Shown here: positions 1 through 10,136 of the stretch, piece by piece
How the letters are laid out: each line of letters opens with the position of its first letter
Numbering within the stretch: the stretch's first letter is position 1
Program-made: the position numbers and the translations under genes
Assembly (NCBI RefSeq): GCF_900116435.1
Contig: NZ_FPAZ01000002.1
Span: 1-64,000, forward strand
DNA from: Pseudoalteromonas lipolytica
GTDB taxonomy: Bacteria > Pseudomonadota > Gammaproteobacteria > Enterobacterales > Alteromonadaceae
Direction of reading: 5' to 3'
DNA: 64,000 bases
The notes under the pieces: generated by a model
Seen by the model: the letters and a program-made list of their open reading frames with translations, nothing else
What the model was told of the DNA's origin: nothing
Databases searched by the model: none

Positions 1-88
1 CCCATAAATTACGTTATGTTAAATATAGTGCAATAAATAAAAGTGGGCGTTATGTTACTCACTAGCCCACTTATAGAAGGGTTTTTAT

Positions 89-655
89 TTACTGATTTAG
101 CTCAGAATCTACCCAAAATTTAGTGCCTTTAAGAACAGCTTGAAGCGCCAAGCCATTTTCGGTTAAAGAATATACGGTAACTTGATCGGCTATCGCTTCG
201 GCAACTAAAGCGCCACCTTTATCTTCATATTTAGCGGCTGCATCTGCGTTGCCACCAAACGCCCATCCATGCTCGATGAAACGGTTTACAGCAGCCTGAT
301 TATGAAAAACCATAACAACATTGAAATCTTTAACACCTAAACCGAGGCCTAAACCTGCTTCGCCCATGTTCATGTAAGTTGATTTACCTGTTAGGTTGTT
401 TTTAACAACACCGTAGCCACCGCCAAAACTTGCCAAAACTACATTTACATTGGCATTATCGAAAACAGCATAGCCAGCTGAGTTAGCAATTTGTTGTTTC
501 ACATCAGGTTTTTCTGCATATAATGTGTTTAGAGTGTTTGTTTTCATACTCTGAACTAGCGCCCGTTTTTCACTCGGAGAGGCACTGCCGGTAGTAGCAC
601 AACCCGACAAAACGGTTGATAATATGATTAAACTGATTGCAATAAACTTTTTCAT
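89..655 (-). CDS. SYLF/YSC84-domain lipoprotein
   Basis: A 188-residue envelope protein. The first 19 residues form a lipoprotein signal peptide ending in the lipobox LSGC, so the mature protein is probably acylated at Cys19. The rest matches the lipid-binding SYLF (YSC84) family: an Ala/Gly-rich segment with AGYAVFDN near residue 60, GGGYGVV near 80, and a glycine-rich GEAGLGLGLGVKDF stretch near 100. The family binds phosphoinositides in eukaryotes; its bacterial role is not settled. It is transcribed alone, away from the recombinase gene. Family assignment is confident; function is unknown. Confidence 0.85.
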   Translation of the reverse strand: MKKFIAISLIILSTVLSGCATTGSASPSEKRALVQSMKTNTLNTLYAEKPDVKQQIANSAGYAVFDNANVNVVLASFGGGYGVVKNNLTGKSTYMNMGEAGLGLGLGVKDFNVVMVFHNQAAVNRFIEHGWAFGGNADAAAKYEDKGGALVAEAIADQVTVYSLTENGLALQAVLKGTKFWVDSELNQ

Positions 656-721
656 ACATATTCCTTGAATAATTGTATGGCAAGATAGTAATTAAAATAC
701 TCGTTAATTTAAGGATATCTT

Positions 722-749
722 AAGTCCAATACTAGACAGTATCGGACTT
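722..749. repeat. 28-bp dif-like inverted repeat upstream of the tyrosine recombinase
   Basis: Two 11-bp arms, AAGTCCAATAC and GTATCGGACTT, are inverted copies with one mismatch and flank a 6-bp centre, TAGACA. The 11-6-11 geometry is that of Xer/tyrosine-recombinase core sites, and it lies 45 bp before the recombinase start. The sequence is not similar to dif. It could instead be an operator for the recombinase promoter. Confidence 0.45.
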
Positions 750-794
750 TGTGTTACTCTTATAACTAGTTATTTTACAAGATATTTATACATT

Positions 795-2006
795 ATGCTC
801 GTTGCTCTAGTCGATACTATAAAACAACTTCGTTACCAAATTGCCCACCTAGAAGATGATACTCTAGCAACAGAATATCCAGAACTTGATACATTTATAC
901 ACCAGGTTGGATTGACTGTTGCTGAATCAAAAAATGACTTGGCTTTTTTGTATCAGTTTCTTTATGTGTATGGTCGAAAATCCGAAGCGACATTTAATCG
1001 ATTTAGAAATGAACTTGAACGTTTTTGTTTATGGTCTTGGCTCATAGCTGAAAAATCAGTTTTTGAACTAAAACGTGAAGATATTGAAGCTTATGTTGAT
1101 TTTATGGTTGAGCCAGAATCAGCGTGGTTATCAAATTCAGTTCAATGGCGATATAAAGATGAACAAGGTATTCGACGATTAAATTCTAATTGGCGCCCTT
1201 TTATCGGAAGAGAAAATATTGCTAGTCAACAAACGTTAGCTGCAATGTTTACTGCATTAAATGTATTTTATAAATTCGCCATTCTAGAAGAAAAAACATT
1301 CGCTAACTTTGTACCTGTTGTAAAAAAGAATAGCCCATATTTGGTTGTGCAATCTCAAATTAAAATTCCAGATACATTAAGTGATATTCAGTGGGAATAT
1401 GTATTCGGTGTAACGCGTGATTTATGTGAAGAACAACCTGATCTTGAGCGAAACTTATTTACGCTTGCATGCTTAAAAGGATTGTATCTACGGATTTCTG
1501 AATTGTCGGAACGGCCGCAATGGTCACCGGTAATGTCACATTTTTGGCAAGATAATGATGGGTTCTGGTTTTTACGTATAATGGGTAAAGGCAATAAATT
1601 ACGGGATGTAACATTAAGTGAGGATTTTATTACTTACCTAAAACGTTACCGATTATACCGTGGGTTACCCGCCCTGCCCCGAGTTGATGAAGCCGAACCT
1701 TTAGTTCACAAAATTCGTGGAAAAGGTGGTATGACGGTTAGACAAATTAGACGTTTAGTTCAACAAAGTTTTGACTTGGCGAAAAAATCATTACTTGATG
1801 ATGGTTTTAAAGATGATGCAGAACAACTTGAAGCTGCCACAGCACATTGGCTTCGACATACGGGGGCAACACACGATGCACAAACTCGCCCTTTAAAACA
1901 TTTATCTGAAGATCTTGGTCATGCAAAAATAGCCACAACAGATCAAATTTATATTCAAACTAATATTAAAGAAAGAGCAAAGTCAGGGATGAAAAGGAAA
2001 GTATAA
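795..2006 (+). CDS. Tyrosine site-specific recombinase (phage-integrase family)
   Basis: A 403-residue tyrosine recombinase. The C-terminal half holds the catalytic signature: the first Arg in LKGLYLRISELSE near residue 231, HWLRHTGATHD near 350 (His-x-x-Arg), LGHAKIATTDQIY near 375 with the second His and the nucleophilic Tyr. The N-terminal third resembles a core-binding/SAM-like domain. It is longer than XerC/XerD (about 300 residues), so it is not the ordinary dimer-resolution enzyme. No integrated element is visible around it. The stop codon overlaps the ATG of the antiporter gene (TAATG), so the two are translationally coupled. The ribosome binding site is weak; the start chosen is the first ATG of the frame. 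Confidence 0.85.
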   Translation: MLVALVDTIKQLRYQIAHLEDDTLATEYPELDTFIHQVGLTVAESKNDLAFLYQFLYVYGRKSEATFNRFRNELERFCLWSWLIAEKSVFELKREDIEAYVDFMVEPESAWLSNSVQWRYKDEQGIRRLNSNWRPFIGRENIASQQTLAAMFTALNVFYKFAILEEKTFANFVPVVKKNSPYLVVQSQIKIPDTLSDIQWEYVFGVTRDLCEEQPDLERNLFTLACLKGLYLRISELSERPQWSPVMSHFWQDNDGFWFLRIMGKGNKLRDVTLSEDFITYLKRYRLYRGLPALPRVDEAEPLVHKIRGKGGMTVRQIRRLVQQSFDLAKKSLLDDGFKDDAEQLEAATAHWLRHTGATHDAQTRPLKHLSEDLGHAKIATTDQIYIQTNIKERAKSGMKRKV

Positions 2007-3193
2007 TGGAATACACCATATTGGCCATTGTTGGTTGTGCGTTGCTATTTTACTCAATGACAATCCGCCAACTTGAGCGCACCGAAATCACCGGACCAAT
2101 GTTCTTTGTATTGGTCGGGATTGCAATGTCTTACTTATTACCCAGTGAATTTAAGCTTGGTGAAAATGGACTCAATGAAATTTTACCTTTAGTTGAGTTA
2201 ACGCTAAGTATTTTTTTATTTACCGATGCAGCTAAATCAAAGTTAAGTGTATTGCAGCATAGTTTTCAGTACCCTAGCCTGCTTTTATTTGTAGCATTAC
2301 CACTCACATTACTTGCAGGGGTTGCCGGTGGTTTATTTATATTTTCTGAGCTATCACTATTTCAATCTGCACTTATTGCAATTATTTTAACTCCGACGGA
2401 CGCGGCGTTAAGCAAAGGTATTTTAGAATGCTCGTCGGTTCCTGAAAAAATTCGAGAAGGGATCAATACTGAAAGTGGGTTAAATGATGGATTATGTGTG
2501 CCAATATTTTTAGTTTTATTATTGCTAGTTCAGAATCCAGATAGTGCTGTGACAACAACAGATACTCTCGTTGTTTTTATTAGAGAATTGGGTGTTGCGT
2601 TTTTGGTTGCCGCAGTTGCAACAGCGATATTTATTCCACTCCTTAAGGTCGCTTTGGCGCGTCATTATTTTGCAAATAATAGCAGTCCATTTTTATTGAT
2701 TGGTTTAGTAATGGCGATCTTCTCGTTAACACAAAACTTTCATGGTAGTGGATTTATTGCCGTATTTGTCGCTGGGTTATTGTTTGACTATTTTTCACCA
2801 AGAAAAATTCGTCTTACTTTAGTTAAAGACTCGGAGCATATCGCAGAATTTATAGCATTACTCATTTGGTGTTTGTTTGGGTTTGTTTGTGGACATTTAA
2901 TAATTAATGATATTACTTGGCCTATTGTTTTTTATGCATTACTTAGCGTGACCTTATTTAGAATCATACCTGTATTACTTTCTTTATTTTTCACAGACTT
3001 AAATAGAAAAGATAAATTGACGTTTGCCTGGTTTGGACCAAGAGGTCTTGCGTCAATTGTATTTACACTAATGGTTATGGATACAACAATTGCTAACAAA
3101 GAACAAATTGCGACAGTAACGTTAACAACAATTCTATTCAGTGTTTTTATTCATGGCATGAGTACCAAGCCTATTGCGAATAGCTATAAATAA
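2006..3193 (+). CDS. CPA1-type cation:proton antiporter
   Basis: A 395-residue polytopic inner-membrane protein with about 11-12 hydrophobic segments. It carries the Na+/H+ exchanger signatures LTPTDAALSKGI near residue 130 (the Asp is the usual ion-binding position) and INTESGLNDGLCVPIF near 155. It probably exchanges Na+ or K+ for H+. It lacks the long cytoplasmic TrkA-C tail found on some relatives. The start overlaps the recombinase stop by one base, which is unusual for a transporter. Substrate cannot be deduced from sequence. Confidence 0.85.
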   Translation: MEYTILAIVGCALLFYSMTIRQLERTEITGPMFFVLVGIAMSYLLPSEFKLGENGLNEILPLVELTLSIFLFTDAAKSKLSVLQHSFQYPSLLLFVALPLTLLAGVAGGLFIFSELSLFQSALIAIILTPTDAALSKGILECSSVPEKIREGINTESGLNDGLCVPIFLVLLLLVQNPDSAVTTTDTLVVFIRELGVAFLVAAVATAIFIPLLKVALARHYFANNSSPFLLIGLVMAIFSLTQNFHGSGFIAVFVAGLLFDYFSPRKIRLTLVKDSEHIAEFIALLIWCLFGFVCGHLIINDITWPIVFYALLSVTLFRIIPVLLSLFFTDLNRKDKLTFAWFGPRGLASIVFTLMVMDTTIANKEQIATVTLTTILFSVFIHGMSTKPIANSYK

Positions 3194-3217
3194 AAAGACG
3201 CTTAAAGCGCCTTTTTT
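3192..3217. terminator. Bidirectional terminator between the antiporter and ydiJ
   Basis: A short GC stem (GACGCTT/AAGCGCC, imperfect) is preceded by A5 and followed by T6. It can therefore serve both convergent genes. Confidence 0.7.
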
Positions 3218-6200
3218 ATAACAGTTCTGCTATTAATTGCAGTGGATGTTTTGGTTTATATTTTTCGTAACGCTTTACTTGGCTACGGCAAGAAAATCCA
3301 GTAGCCAAAATAGTTTCGGGTTCACTATTTTCAATAAGTGGTTTCCAACTCATTTCGTACAATGCGCGTGAGTTTTCTTGATTTTGTTTTTCATGACCAT
3401 AAGTGCCAGCCATACCACAACAACCTGTACTTGTTGTACTCAAAGATAAACCTAAATCAGAGAAAATATTTTGCCAAACTTTTGAGGCATTTGGCATCGC
3501 TGTCGTTTCAGTGCAGTGGCTTAATAATTTAAATGGCACAGCACTTTTTGCCGACAGTGATACGTTTTTAAAGTTTTGTGTTTGTAACCACTCATGAGCA
3601 AGTTCAACTTTAAAATCACCACGCGTTTCTTTTAGTATTGATACATACTCATCGCGGTAACACATAACAAGTGACGCATCGAGACCAACCAGTGGAGAGT
3701 TTATTTCAGAAAGTGAATTTAAAAACTCAGCCGCATTTTTTGCTGTAATTTTAAATTCATTTAAAAAACCTTTTACGTGCTGGGCTTTTCCATTTGGTTT
3801 AAAGGGTAACAGCATTGGTTTTTTACCCAGCGCTTTTATTACTTTTATAAAACTCTCAACCAATTCTGCCTCGTAAAAACTGGTAAATGGATCTTGAACA
3901 ATAAGAACATACTCAGCTTGTTCATCACTGGTAAGTGATTTAAGTAATTCAAAATTGAACATGTCACTTTTGTTTACGCGTTTCGAAAGTTGAGGAACAC
4001 TTAACGTTGGTGTATCAACATAGCCAATTGTATTTTTTATTAAACTAGAAACCAGTTTTGTATTTACAATTGGATTCACTACCTTTGCAAATTTAGCCAT
4101 GACAGGTGCCGTTTGTTCGATACCTGCCACTAAATAATCTTTTAATGGCCGCGCGTAGTAACTGTGATAGAAATTTAAAAACTGCGATCTAAATGTTGGC
4201 ACATCTACTTTTATAGGACAGGCTGTTGTACATGCTTTGCATGCTAAACATTCGTCCATTGACTCTTTCACTTCATGCGAAAAATCATAAATGCCTTTTT
4301 TCTTATCTCGGCTATGCTGAAAACGTTCCCACCACGTGATTACTTCTCCATTGATGAGTTCTTTTTCAACATGTATTAAATCAATATTTTCTGATTCTTG
4401 AAGACGCAACCATTCGCGCATTAAACCTGCACGTCCTTTAGGTGAGTAGCGTCTGTCACCCGTTACTTTGTACGAAGGGCACATTGGAGAATTTTGATCA
4501 TAGTTAAAACAAAGACCATTACCATTACAAGTCATGGCGTTATTAAATTCTGTTTTAACGTCAATAGAAATTTCTTTATCAAACCAAGCTCGCTTTTGAT
4601 CATCAACAGAAACGAGGGAGTCTTTACTTTCAAGCGGTGTACATATTTTACCGGGATTTATGCGATTGTCTGGATCGAAAGCTGATTTAATTTTTCGTAG
4701 TTGAGTAAATAAATGCTCACCAAAGAATTCTGGTCCATACTCACTACGATAACCTTTACCGTGCTCGCCCCACATTAAACCACCATATTTAGCGGTAAGT
4801 TTTACAACTTCATCTGAAATATGGCGAAGTAATTTTTCTTGCTCAGGATCACACATATCTAAGGCTGGACGCACATGTAAAACACCCGCATCAACGTGGC
4901 CAAACATACCATACTGAAGATGGTGACTATCAAGAAGTTGACGAAACTCAACAATAAAATCTGCCAAATTTTCTGGAGGTACGGCAGTATCTTCTGCAAA
5001 TGCGAGCGGCTTTTGACTACCTTTAACATTGCCTAGTAAACCAACAGACTTTTTACGCATGGCATAAATTTTTAGAATATCGGCTTTATCATTTGTAAGT
5101 TGGTAACCGATCACACCATGCGTTTCGTTTTTAACGCAGTCATCTAATAATCTACATAGCGTGTCTACTTTTTCTTTAATATCATCCGGTGATACGGCAT
5201 TAAACTCAACCATGTTGAGGCCTTGCATATCTTTATTATCAACATCGGTTATTAAGTCCGATACTGAATGCCAAATGATATCTTCCCGTGCCAAGTTAAG
5301 CACTTTACTGTCGACTGTTTCAACAGACGTTGCATTTGCGGCGACCAAAAAAGGTGAATGACGCAATGCTGAATCAAAACTATCGTATTTAATATTGATT
5401 AAGGTTTTAAACTCAGCAATTGGGGTAATATTAAGTTTGGCTTCGGTAACTATACCTAAAGAACCTTCAGATCCCGTAATTAAACGACTCATATCAAAAG
5501 TTTGTAAGTCGTCAGAAAAAATATGTTCTAAGTCATAACCGGTTAAAAAACGATTTAATCGTGGGAATTTTTGCAAAATTGCATCACGATTATTGAGTCC
5601 AATATCCATTACCGTTTTATACAACTTGCCGACTGTTGAGTTTTGCTCAGCAACTAACTGTGCTTTTTCGATAGGCATGGGTGAGGTAGACATTTCAGTT
5701 CCATCGATTAGGTATGTTGTCAGACCTAAAACATGATCACTGGTTTTACCGTAGACAAGCGAGCCCTGCCCTGATGCATCGGTATTTATCATCCCACCAA
5801 TTGTTGCTCGGTTACTGGTTGATAAATCAGGTGCGAAGAAAAATCCATAAGGGCGTAAAAAGTCATTAAGCTGATCTTTAATGACACCTGTTTGCACTCT
5901 TACCCAGTTTTCCTCAACATTTATTTCTAATATTTCACGCATGTAGCGAGATAAATCAACAACGATACCAGGAGTAAGAGACTGACCATTTGTCCCTGTG
6001 CCACCGCCGCGAGGACCAAAAGTCAGTGACAGAAATGGATCTCGTGAGGCGATTTGCATTGCAAGTTGAATATCTTTCGCCGTTTTTGGAAAAATAACTC
6101 CTTGCGGTACTTGCTGATAAACACTGTTATCGGTCGATAAGCTTAATCGCGTAGAATAACTTGCGTCTGTGTCACCCGAAAAACCTTGTTTTACAATAGT

Positions 6201-6260
6201 TTCTAGGTAGTTAGCGACTAACTCAGAAGCGACTTGTTGTTGACTTATTGTTGCTATCAT
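3216..6260 (-). CDS. ydiJ: YdiJ-type FAD/4Fe-4S oxidoreductase (D-2-hydroxyglutarate dehydrogenase family)
   Basis: At 1014 residues it is close to E. coli YdiJ (1018). In order: an FAD_binding_4 (PCMH) domain with GPRGGGTGTNGQSL near residue 83; an FAD-oxidase C-terminal domain to about 550 (EHGKGYRSEYG near 510); a ferredoxin-like 4Fe-4S region with CxxC patterns including CLACKACTTACP near 670; and a C-terminal CCG-type cysteine-rich domain with TGCCGMAG near 945. E. coli YdiJ was reported to oxidise D-2-hydroxyglutarate; I infer the same substrate here. It is monocistronic and convergent with the antiporter gene. Confidence 0.9.
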   Translation of the reverse strand: MIATISQQQVASELVANYLETIVKQGFSGDTDASYSTRLSLSTDNSVYQQVPQGVIFPKTAKDIQLAMQIASRDPFLSLTFGPRGGGTGTNGQSLTPGIVVDLSRYMREILEINVEENWVRVQTGVIKDQLNDFLRPYGFFFAPDLSTSNRATIGGMINTDASGQGSLVYGKTSDHVLGLTTYLIDGTEMSTSPMPIEKAQLVAEQNSTVGKLYKTVMDIGLNNRDAILQKFPRLNRFLTGYDLEHIFSDDLQTFDMSRLITGSEGSLGIVTEAKLNITPIAEFKTLINIKYDSFDSALRHSPFLVAANATSVETVDSKVLNLAREDIIWHSVSDLITDVDNKDMQGLNMVEFNAVSPDDIKEKVDTLCRLLDDCVKNETHGVIGYQLTNDKADILKIYAMRKKSVGLLGNVKGSQKPLAFAEDTAVPPENLADFIVEFRQLLDSHHLQYGMFGHVDAGVLHVRPALDMCDPEQEKLLRHISDEVVKLTAKYGGLMWGEHGKGYRSEYGPEFFGEHLFTQLRKIKSAFDPDNRINPGKICTPLESKDSLVSVDDQKRAWFDKEISIDVKTEFNNAMTCNGNGLCFNYDQNSPMCPSYKVTGDRRYSPKGRAGLMREWLRLQESENIDLIHVEKELINGEVITWWERFQHSRDKKKGIYDFSHEVKESMDECLACKACTTACPIKVDVPTFRSQFLNFYHSYYARPLKDYLVAGIEQTAPVMAKFAKVVNPIVNTKLVSSLIKNTIGYVDTPTLSVPQLSKRVNKSDMFNFELLKSLTSDEQAEYVLIVQDPFTSFYEAELVESFIKVIKALGKKPMLLPFKPNGKAQHVKGFLNEFKITAKNAAEFLNSLSEINSPLVGLDASLVMCYRDEYVSILKETRGDFKVELAHEWLQTQNFKNVSLSAKSAVPFKLLSHCTETTAMPNASKVWQNIFSDLGLSLSTTSTGCCGMAGTYGHEKQNQENSRALYEMSWKPLIENSEPETILATGFSCRSQVKRYEKYKPKHPLQLIAELL

Positions 6261-6407
6261 GACGGTGATAAATTAAGGCATTTCGTAAATTATATCATGC
6301 TAATAGCTAAGTTAAATTGAAGATTTTACAGTTTGTAACACTCTTTTAATCGATTTAAGTCTCAATACTTTTATACTGTTTATTAAAGCATCAAATGAGT
6401 AAGGGAT

Positions 6408-6617
6408 ATGAAAAAGATTTTATTAGTAAGCTTAGGTATTTTAAGTATGCTACTTGGGTTGATATTTGTCATTGTGCCCGGCCCATCATTACTATTTTTT
6501 ATAGTGGGATTACTGTGCTTTTCGTTTTATTACCCACTGGCACGTCGCTATTTGGTTTATTGTCAAAAAGCACTCACTAAATCATGTGCTTATTTAGATA
6601 AAAAACTAGCGAGATAA
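6408..6617 (+). CDS. Small PGPGW-type transmembrane protein
   Basis: A 69-residue protein with two hydrophobic segments joined by IVPGPSLLFF, close to the PGPGW motif of a small bacterial membrane-protein family (PF09656 type). The start ATG follows AAGGGATATG with a workable GGG spacing. A second ORF in another frame overlaps it but has no recognisable content. Function unknown; the motif and hydropathy make it a credible gene. Confidence 0.7.
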   Translation: MKKILLVSLGILSMLLGLIFVIVPGPSLLFFIVGLLCFSFYYPLARRYLVYCQKALTKSCAYLDKKLAR

Positions 6618-6673
6618 TTGCCAATCTACGATAACACTTAAGTGCATCGTTATTCTTTCTAATTGAGTAAACA

Positions 6674-6704
6674 AAAATGCCAGCATAATCGCTGGCATTT
6701 TTTT
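6674..6704. terminator. Bidirectional terminator
   Basis: ATGCCAGC-ATAATC-GCTGGCAT is a perfect 8-bp stem flanked by A5 and T7. It lies between the PGPGW gene and the convergent ppsA. Confidence 0.9.
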
Positions 6705-6716
6705 AATAAACACTAG

Positions 6717-9092
6717 TTAGTCTGCTAGCTTTTTAGCTAAGTATAACCAAGTTTCTAATACTGTATCTGGATTAAGAGATACAGAATCAATCCCTTGCTC
6801 AACTAGCCATGCTGCAAAATCTTCATGATCTGATGGACCTTGACCACAAATACCTACGTATTTGCCTTTTGCTTTTGCAGTTTGGATTGCCATTGAAAGC
6901 AGCTTTTTAATCGCAGGATTACGCTCATCAAAAAGATGTGCAATTAAACCTGAGTCACGGTCAAGACCAAGTGTTAGCTGAGTCAAATCGTTTGAGCCAA
7001 TAGAGAAACCATCGAAGTATTCTAAGAACTCTTCAGCTAATAGCGCATTTGATGGTAATTCACACATCATGATCACTTTAAGACCATTTTCGCCACGTTT
7101 TAAGCCATGTTCTTCAAGAAGTTCGATAACACGCTTACCTTCTTCAAGGGTACGTACGAATGGAATCATGATTTCGATGTTCGTCATACCCATTTCGTTG
7201 CGAACGCGTTTAATTGCTTCACACTCTAGCGCGAAACAATCACGGAAATCTTCAGAAATGTAGCGAGCAGCACCGCGGAAACCAATCATTGGGTTTTCTT
7301 CTTCCGGCTCATATTGCTGGCCCCCAACTAGGTTTGCGTATTCGTTTGATTTGAAATCAGACATACGAACAATGACACGCTCTGGTGCAAACGCACACCC
7401 TAATGTCGCAATACCTTCAACAAGCTTAGAAATGTAGAACTCAACCGGTGACTCATAGCCAGCCATCATGTCTGAAATTTCTGCTTTTAACTCATCTGAT
7501 TGCGCATCAAAGTTTAATAGTGCTTTAGGGTGAACACCGATCATACGGTTGATAACGAACTCAACACGTGCAAGGCCAACACCTGCATGAGGTAAACGGG
7601 CAAAATCGAAAGCACGGTCTGGGTTACCAACGTTCATCATAATTTTCATTGGTAGTTCTGGCATTTCATCAACGCGCGAAGTAAGTACTTCGTAATCTAG
7701 AATGCCTTCGTAGATATAACCTGTATCACCTTCAGCACACGAAACGGTTACATCTTGGCCTGCTTTAATTAAATCAGTTGCGTTGCCACAACCCACAACA
7801 GCAGGTATACCTAGTTCACGAGCAATAATAGCTGCGTGACATGTACGGCCACCACGATTGGTAACAATCGCCGCTGCACGTTTCATGATTGGTTCCCAAT
7901 CTGGGTCGGTCATATCGGTAACAAGGATATCGCCTTGCTGTACTTTGTCCATCTCGTCTATAGAGTTAAGAACTCGTACCGTACCAGCACCAATTTTGTG
8001 ACCAATAGCACGCCCTTCGACAACAACATTGCTCGAGCCATTTAATTGGAAACGTTCCATTACGTTGGCATCTTCATTTGAGCGAACGGTTTCTGGACGT
8101 GCTTGAACAATGTAAAGCTTACCGTCGTTGCCATCTTTAGCCCATTCGATGTCCATTGGACGACCGTAATGTTTTTCGATGATCACAGCTTGCTTAGCCA
8201 GTTCTTGAACTTCGGCATCTGTGATTGAGAATTTGTTTGATAATGCAGTATCTACATCTACGATTTCAACTTGCTTACCATGTGATTCATCACTTGAGTA
8301 AATCATTTGGATTGCTTTTGAACCGATGTTACGACGAACTACTGCAGGCTTGCCGCTCGCAAGCGTTGGTTTATGTACATAAAATTCATCTGGGTTTACT
8401 GCACCCTGTACAACCATTTCACCAAGACCGTAGCTTGATGTGACAAACACAACGTCTTCGAAACCAGATTCAGTATCGATACTGAACATAACACCTGACG
8501 ATGCTTTGTCTGAACGTACCATGCGTTGAATACCAGCCGATAAAGCAACACCACGGTGATCATAGCCTTGGTGAACTCGGTAAGAGATAGCGCGGTCATT
8601 GAATAATGAGGCAAACACGTGTTTGATTGCAGTCATAACTGAATCAATACCACGTACGTTTAAAAACGTTTCTTGTTGTCCTGCGAATGAAGCGTCTGGC
8701 ATGTCTTCTGCTGTAGCAGATGAGCGAACTGCAAATGATACATCTTGAGATGCGTCGCCATGTAATTGGCTATATGCGTCGCGGATGGCTTGGTCTAGGT
8801 TAGGTTGGAATGGTGTGTCGATAATCCATTGGCGGATTTCGGCACCGACTTTAGCGAGTGTATTTACATCATCCACATCCAATGTGTCTAAAATATCGTG
8901 GATTTTTGAGTTTAGCCCTGATTGCTCAAGGAACTCGTTAAATGCATCGGCAGTTGTAGCGAAACCACCTGGCACTTGTACACCAGCGTTAGCTAGGTTT
9001 GAGATCATTTCACCCAGTGAGGCATTTTTACCGCCAACACGTGGAACATCTTGCATACCAAGCTCTTGATACCAGAGAACGTATTCTTGCAC
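6717..9092 (-). CDS. ppsA: Phosphoenolpyruvate synthase
   Basis: Converts pyruvate, ATP and water to PEP, AMP and phosphate for gluconeogenesis. The protein is about 791 residues, as is usual. It has an N-terminal ATP-grasp/PPDK domain ([19 protein letters not shown] near 125), the phosphohistidine domain [21 protein letters not shown] near 415, and a C-terminal PEP-binding TIM barrel ending with the conserved [15 protein letters not shown] place the start at GTG 9090-9092 ([14 protein letters not shown]), preceded by GGAGAAAGATCC; an upstream in-frame TTG at 9113 would remove the Shine-Dalgarno. Divergent from its regulator ppsR. Confidence 0.96.
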   Translation of the reverse strand: MQEYVLWYQELGMQDVPRVGGKNASLGEMISNLANAGVQVPGGFATTADAFNEFLEQSGLNSKIHDILDTLDVDDVNTLAKVGAEIRQWIIDTPFQPNLDQAIRDAYSQLHGDASQDVSFAVRSSATAEDMPDASFAGQQETFLNVRGIDSVMTAIKHVFASLFNDRAISYRVHQGYDHRGVALSAGIQRMVRSDKASSGVMFSIDTESGFEDVVFVTSSYGLGEMVVQGAVNPDEFYVHKPTLASGKPAVVRRNIGSKAIQMIYSSDESHGKQVEIVDVDTALSNKFSITDAEVQELAKQAVIIEKHYGRPMDIEWAKDGNDGKLYIVQARPETVRSNEDANVMERFQLNGSSNVVVEGRAIGHKIGAGTVRVLNSIDEMDKVQQGDILVTDMTDPDWEPIMKRAAAIVTNRGGRTCHAAIIARELGIPAVVGCGNATDLIKAGQDVTVSCAEGDTGYIYEGILDYEVLTSRVDEMPELPMKIMMNVGNPDRAFDFARLPHAGVGLARVEFVINRMIGVHPKALLNFDAQSDELKAEISDMMAGYESPVEFYISKLVEGIATLGCAFAPERVIVRMSDFKSNEYANLVGGQQYEPEEENPMIGFRGAARYISEDFRDCFALECEAIKRVRNEMGMTNIEIMIPFVRTLEEGKRVIELLEEHGLKRGENGLKVIMMCELPSNALLAEEFLEYFDGFSIGSNDLTQLTLGLDRDSGLIAHLFDERNPAIKKLLSMAIQTAKAKGKYVGICGQGPSDHEDFAAWLVEQGIDSVSLNPDTVLETWLYLAKKLAD

Positions 9093-9245
9093 GGATCTTT
9101 CTCCATAAAACAAATTGTAGTACTAACTGTGAGAGTTAAGAAAGAAAACCTTCTAAAAAGGTCGCCATCATTCTACACTGGCAACAGACCTCACGTAAAC
9201 CGTGAAGCCCCTATTTTGCAGATAAAGGTAATAAAAAGGTTAATT

Positions 9246-10055
9246 ATGAGAACTGCATTCTATATTTCTGACGGAACAGCTATCACCTCTGAAGTGTTTG
9301 GCCATGCTACATTGTCGATGTTCCCTGTCGATTTTAATCACAAAACAATTCCATTCGTTGAGACAGAAAAAAAAGCCAACGAAGTTAAAAATTTAATCAA
9401 CTCAACAGCCCAGCGCGACGGCGAACAGCCTTTGGTATTTTTCACTTTTGTGAATCATGAGCTAAGTGAAATTATTAAATCTTCGTGTGCGGTGTGTTAC
9501 GATTTCTTATCTCAGTACAGTGACCAAATAGCAAAAGAGCTCAAAGTTGCGCCTGTGCCTAAAGTTCACCGTACACACTCTATGCATGAAAAAAGCTACG
9601 ATTTTAGAATTGATGCCGTTAACTACGCGCTAACAAACGATGATGGCGCTAATATAAAAAACTATGCTGAAGCTGATATCATTTTGGTGGGCGTAAGTCG
9701 CAGTGGTAAAACCCCTACTAGCCTCTATTTAGCATTACAATATGGAATAAAAGCAGCAAACTATCCATTGACTGAAGATGACCTAGAGCGTGGCAGCCTA
9801 CCTGAATGTTTGAAGTCGTATAAACATAAACTATTTGGTTTAACAATCGACCCTGTCAGACTTGCCGATATACGACAGCGACGCATGGCGAACTCAAAAT
9901 ATGCATCATTAAAACAATGTCGAATCGAAGTCCGCGAAGTTGAAATGCTTTATAAAAAGCAAAAAATTCAATATTTGAATTCTACACATCACTCTGTTGA
10001 AGAAATATCAGCCAAAATTATATCTGATACAGGGCTTGAGCGTCGTAAGTACTAA
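9246..10055 (+). CDS. ppsR: PEP synthase regulatory kinase/pyrophosphorylase
   Basis: A 269-residue DUF299-family enzyme that inactivates PpsA by ADP-dependent phosphorylation of a Thr and reactivates it by phosphate-dependent removal. It has the family P-loop GVSRSGKTPTS near residue 150 and the terminal region with KYASLKQCRIEVREVE. The frame opens upstream at 9051, antisense to ppsA, but family members begin MRTAFYISDGTA, so ATG 9246 is the start. It is divergent from ppsA with about 150 bp between the starts. Confidence 0.95.
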   Translation: MRTAFYISDGTAITSEVFGHATLSMFPVDFNHKTIPFVETEKKANEVKNLINSTAQRDGEQPLVFFTFVNHELSEIIKSSCAVCYDFLSQYSDQIAKELKVAPVPKVHRTHSMHEKSYDFRIDAVNYALTNDDGANIKNYAEADIILVGVSRSGKTPTSLYLALQYGIKAANYPLTEDDLERGSLPECLKSYKHKLFGLTIDPVRLADIRQRRMANSKYASLKQCRIEVREVEMLYKKQKIQYLNSTHHSVEEISAKIISDTGLERRKY

Positions 10056-10086
10056 CCAACTTTTCTTCATAATTAGTATCGGACAT

Positions 10087-10114
10087 AAAAAAGGCTGCAC
10101 TATGCAGCCTTTTA
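10087..10114. terminator. Bidirectional terminator after ppsR
   Basis: AAGGCTGCA-CTA-TGCAGCCTT is a perfect stem with A6 on one side and T4 on the other. It separates ppsR from the convergent DAHP synthase gene. Confidence 0.9.
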
Positions 10115-10136
10115 ATACTTAATAAGTAAAGCGAGA

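Noticed and set aside
795-3193. Prophage or genomic island
   Set aside because: Only the recombinase would support it; no phage structural genes, tRNA target or flanking repeats were seen.
3338-5361. Several 60-70 residue ORFs inside ydiJ on the + strand
   Set aside because: They have no ribosome sites and no recognisable content, and ydiJ is complete on the other strand.
6395-6580. Alternative 61-residue ORF overlapping the PGPGW gene
   Set aside because: The other frame has the family motif and regular membrane helices; this one has none.
10075-10084. AGTATCGGAC, equal to part of one arm and centre of the recombinase-upstream repeat
   Set aside because: It is only a ten-base match without the second arm; chance is possible.
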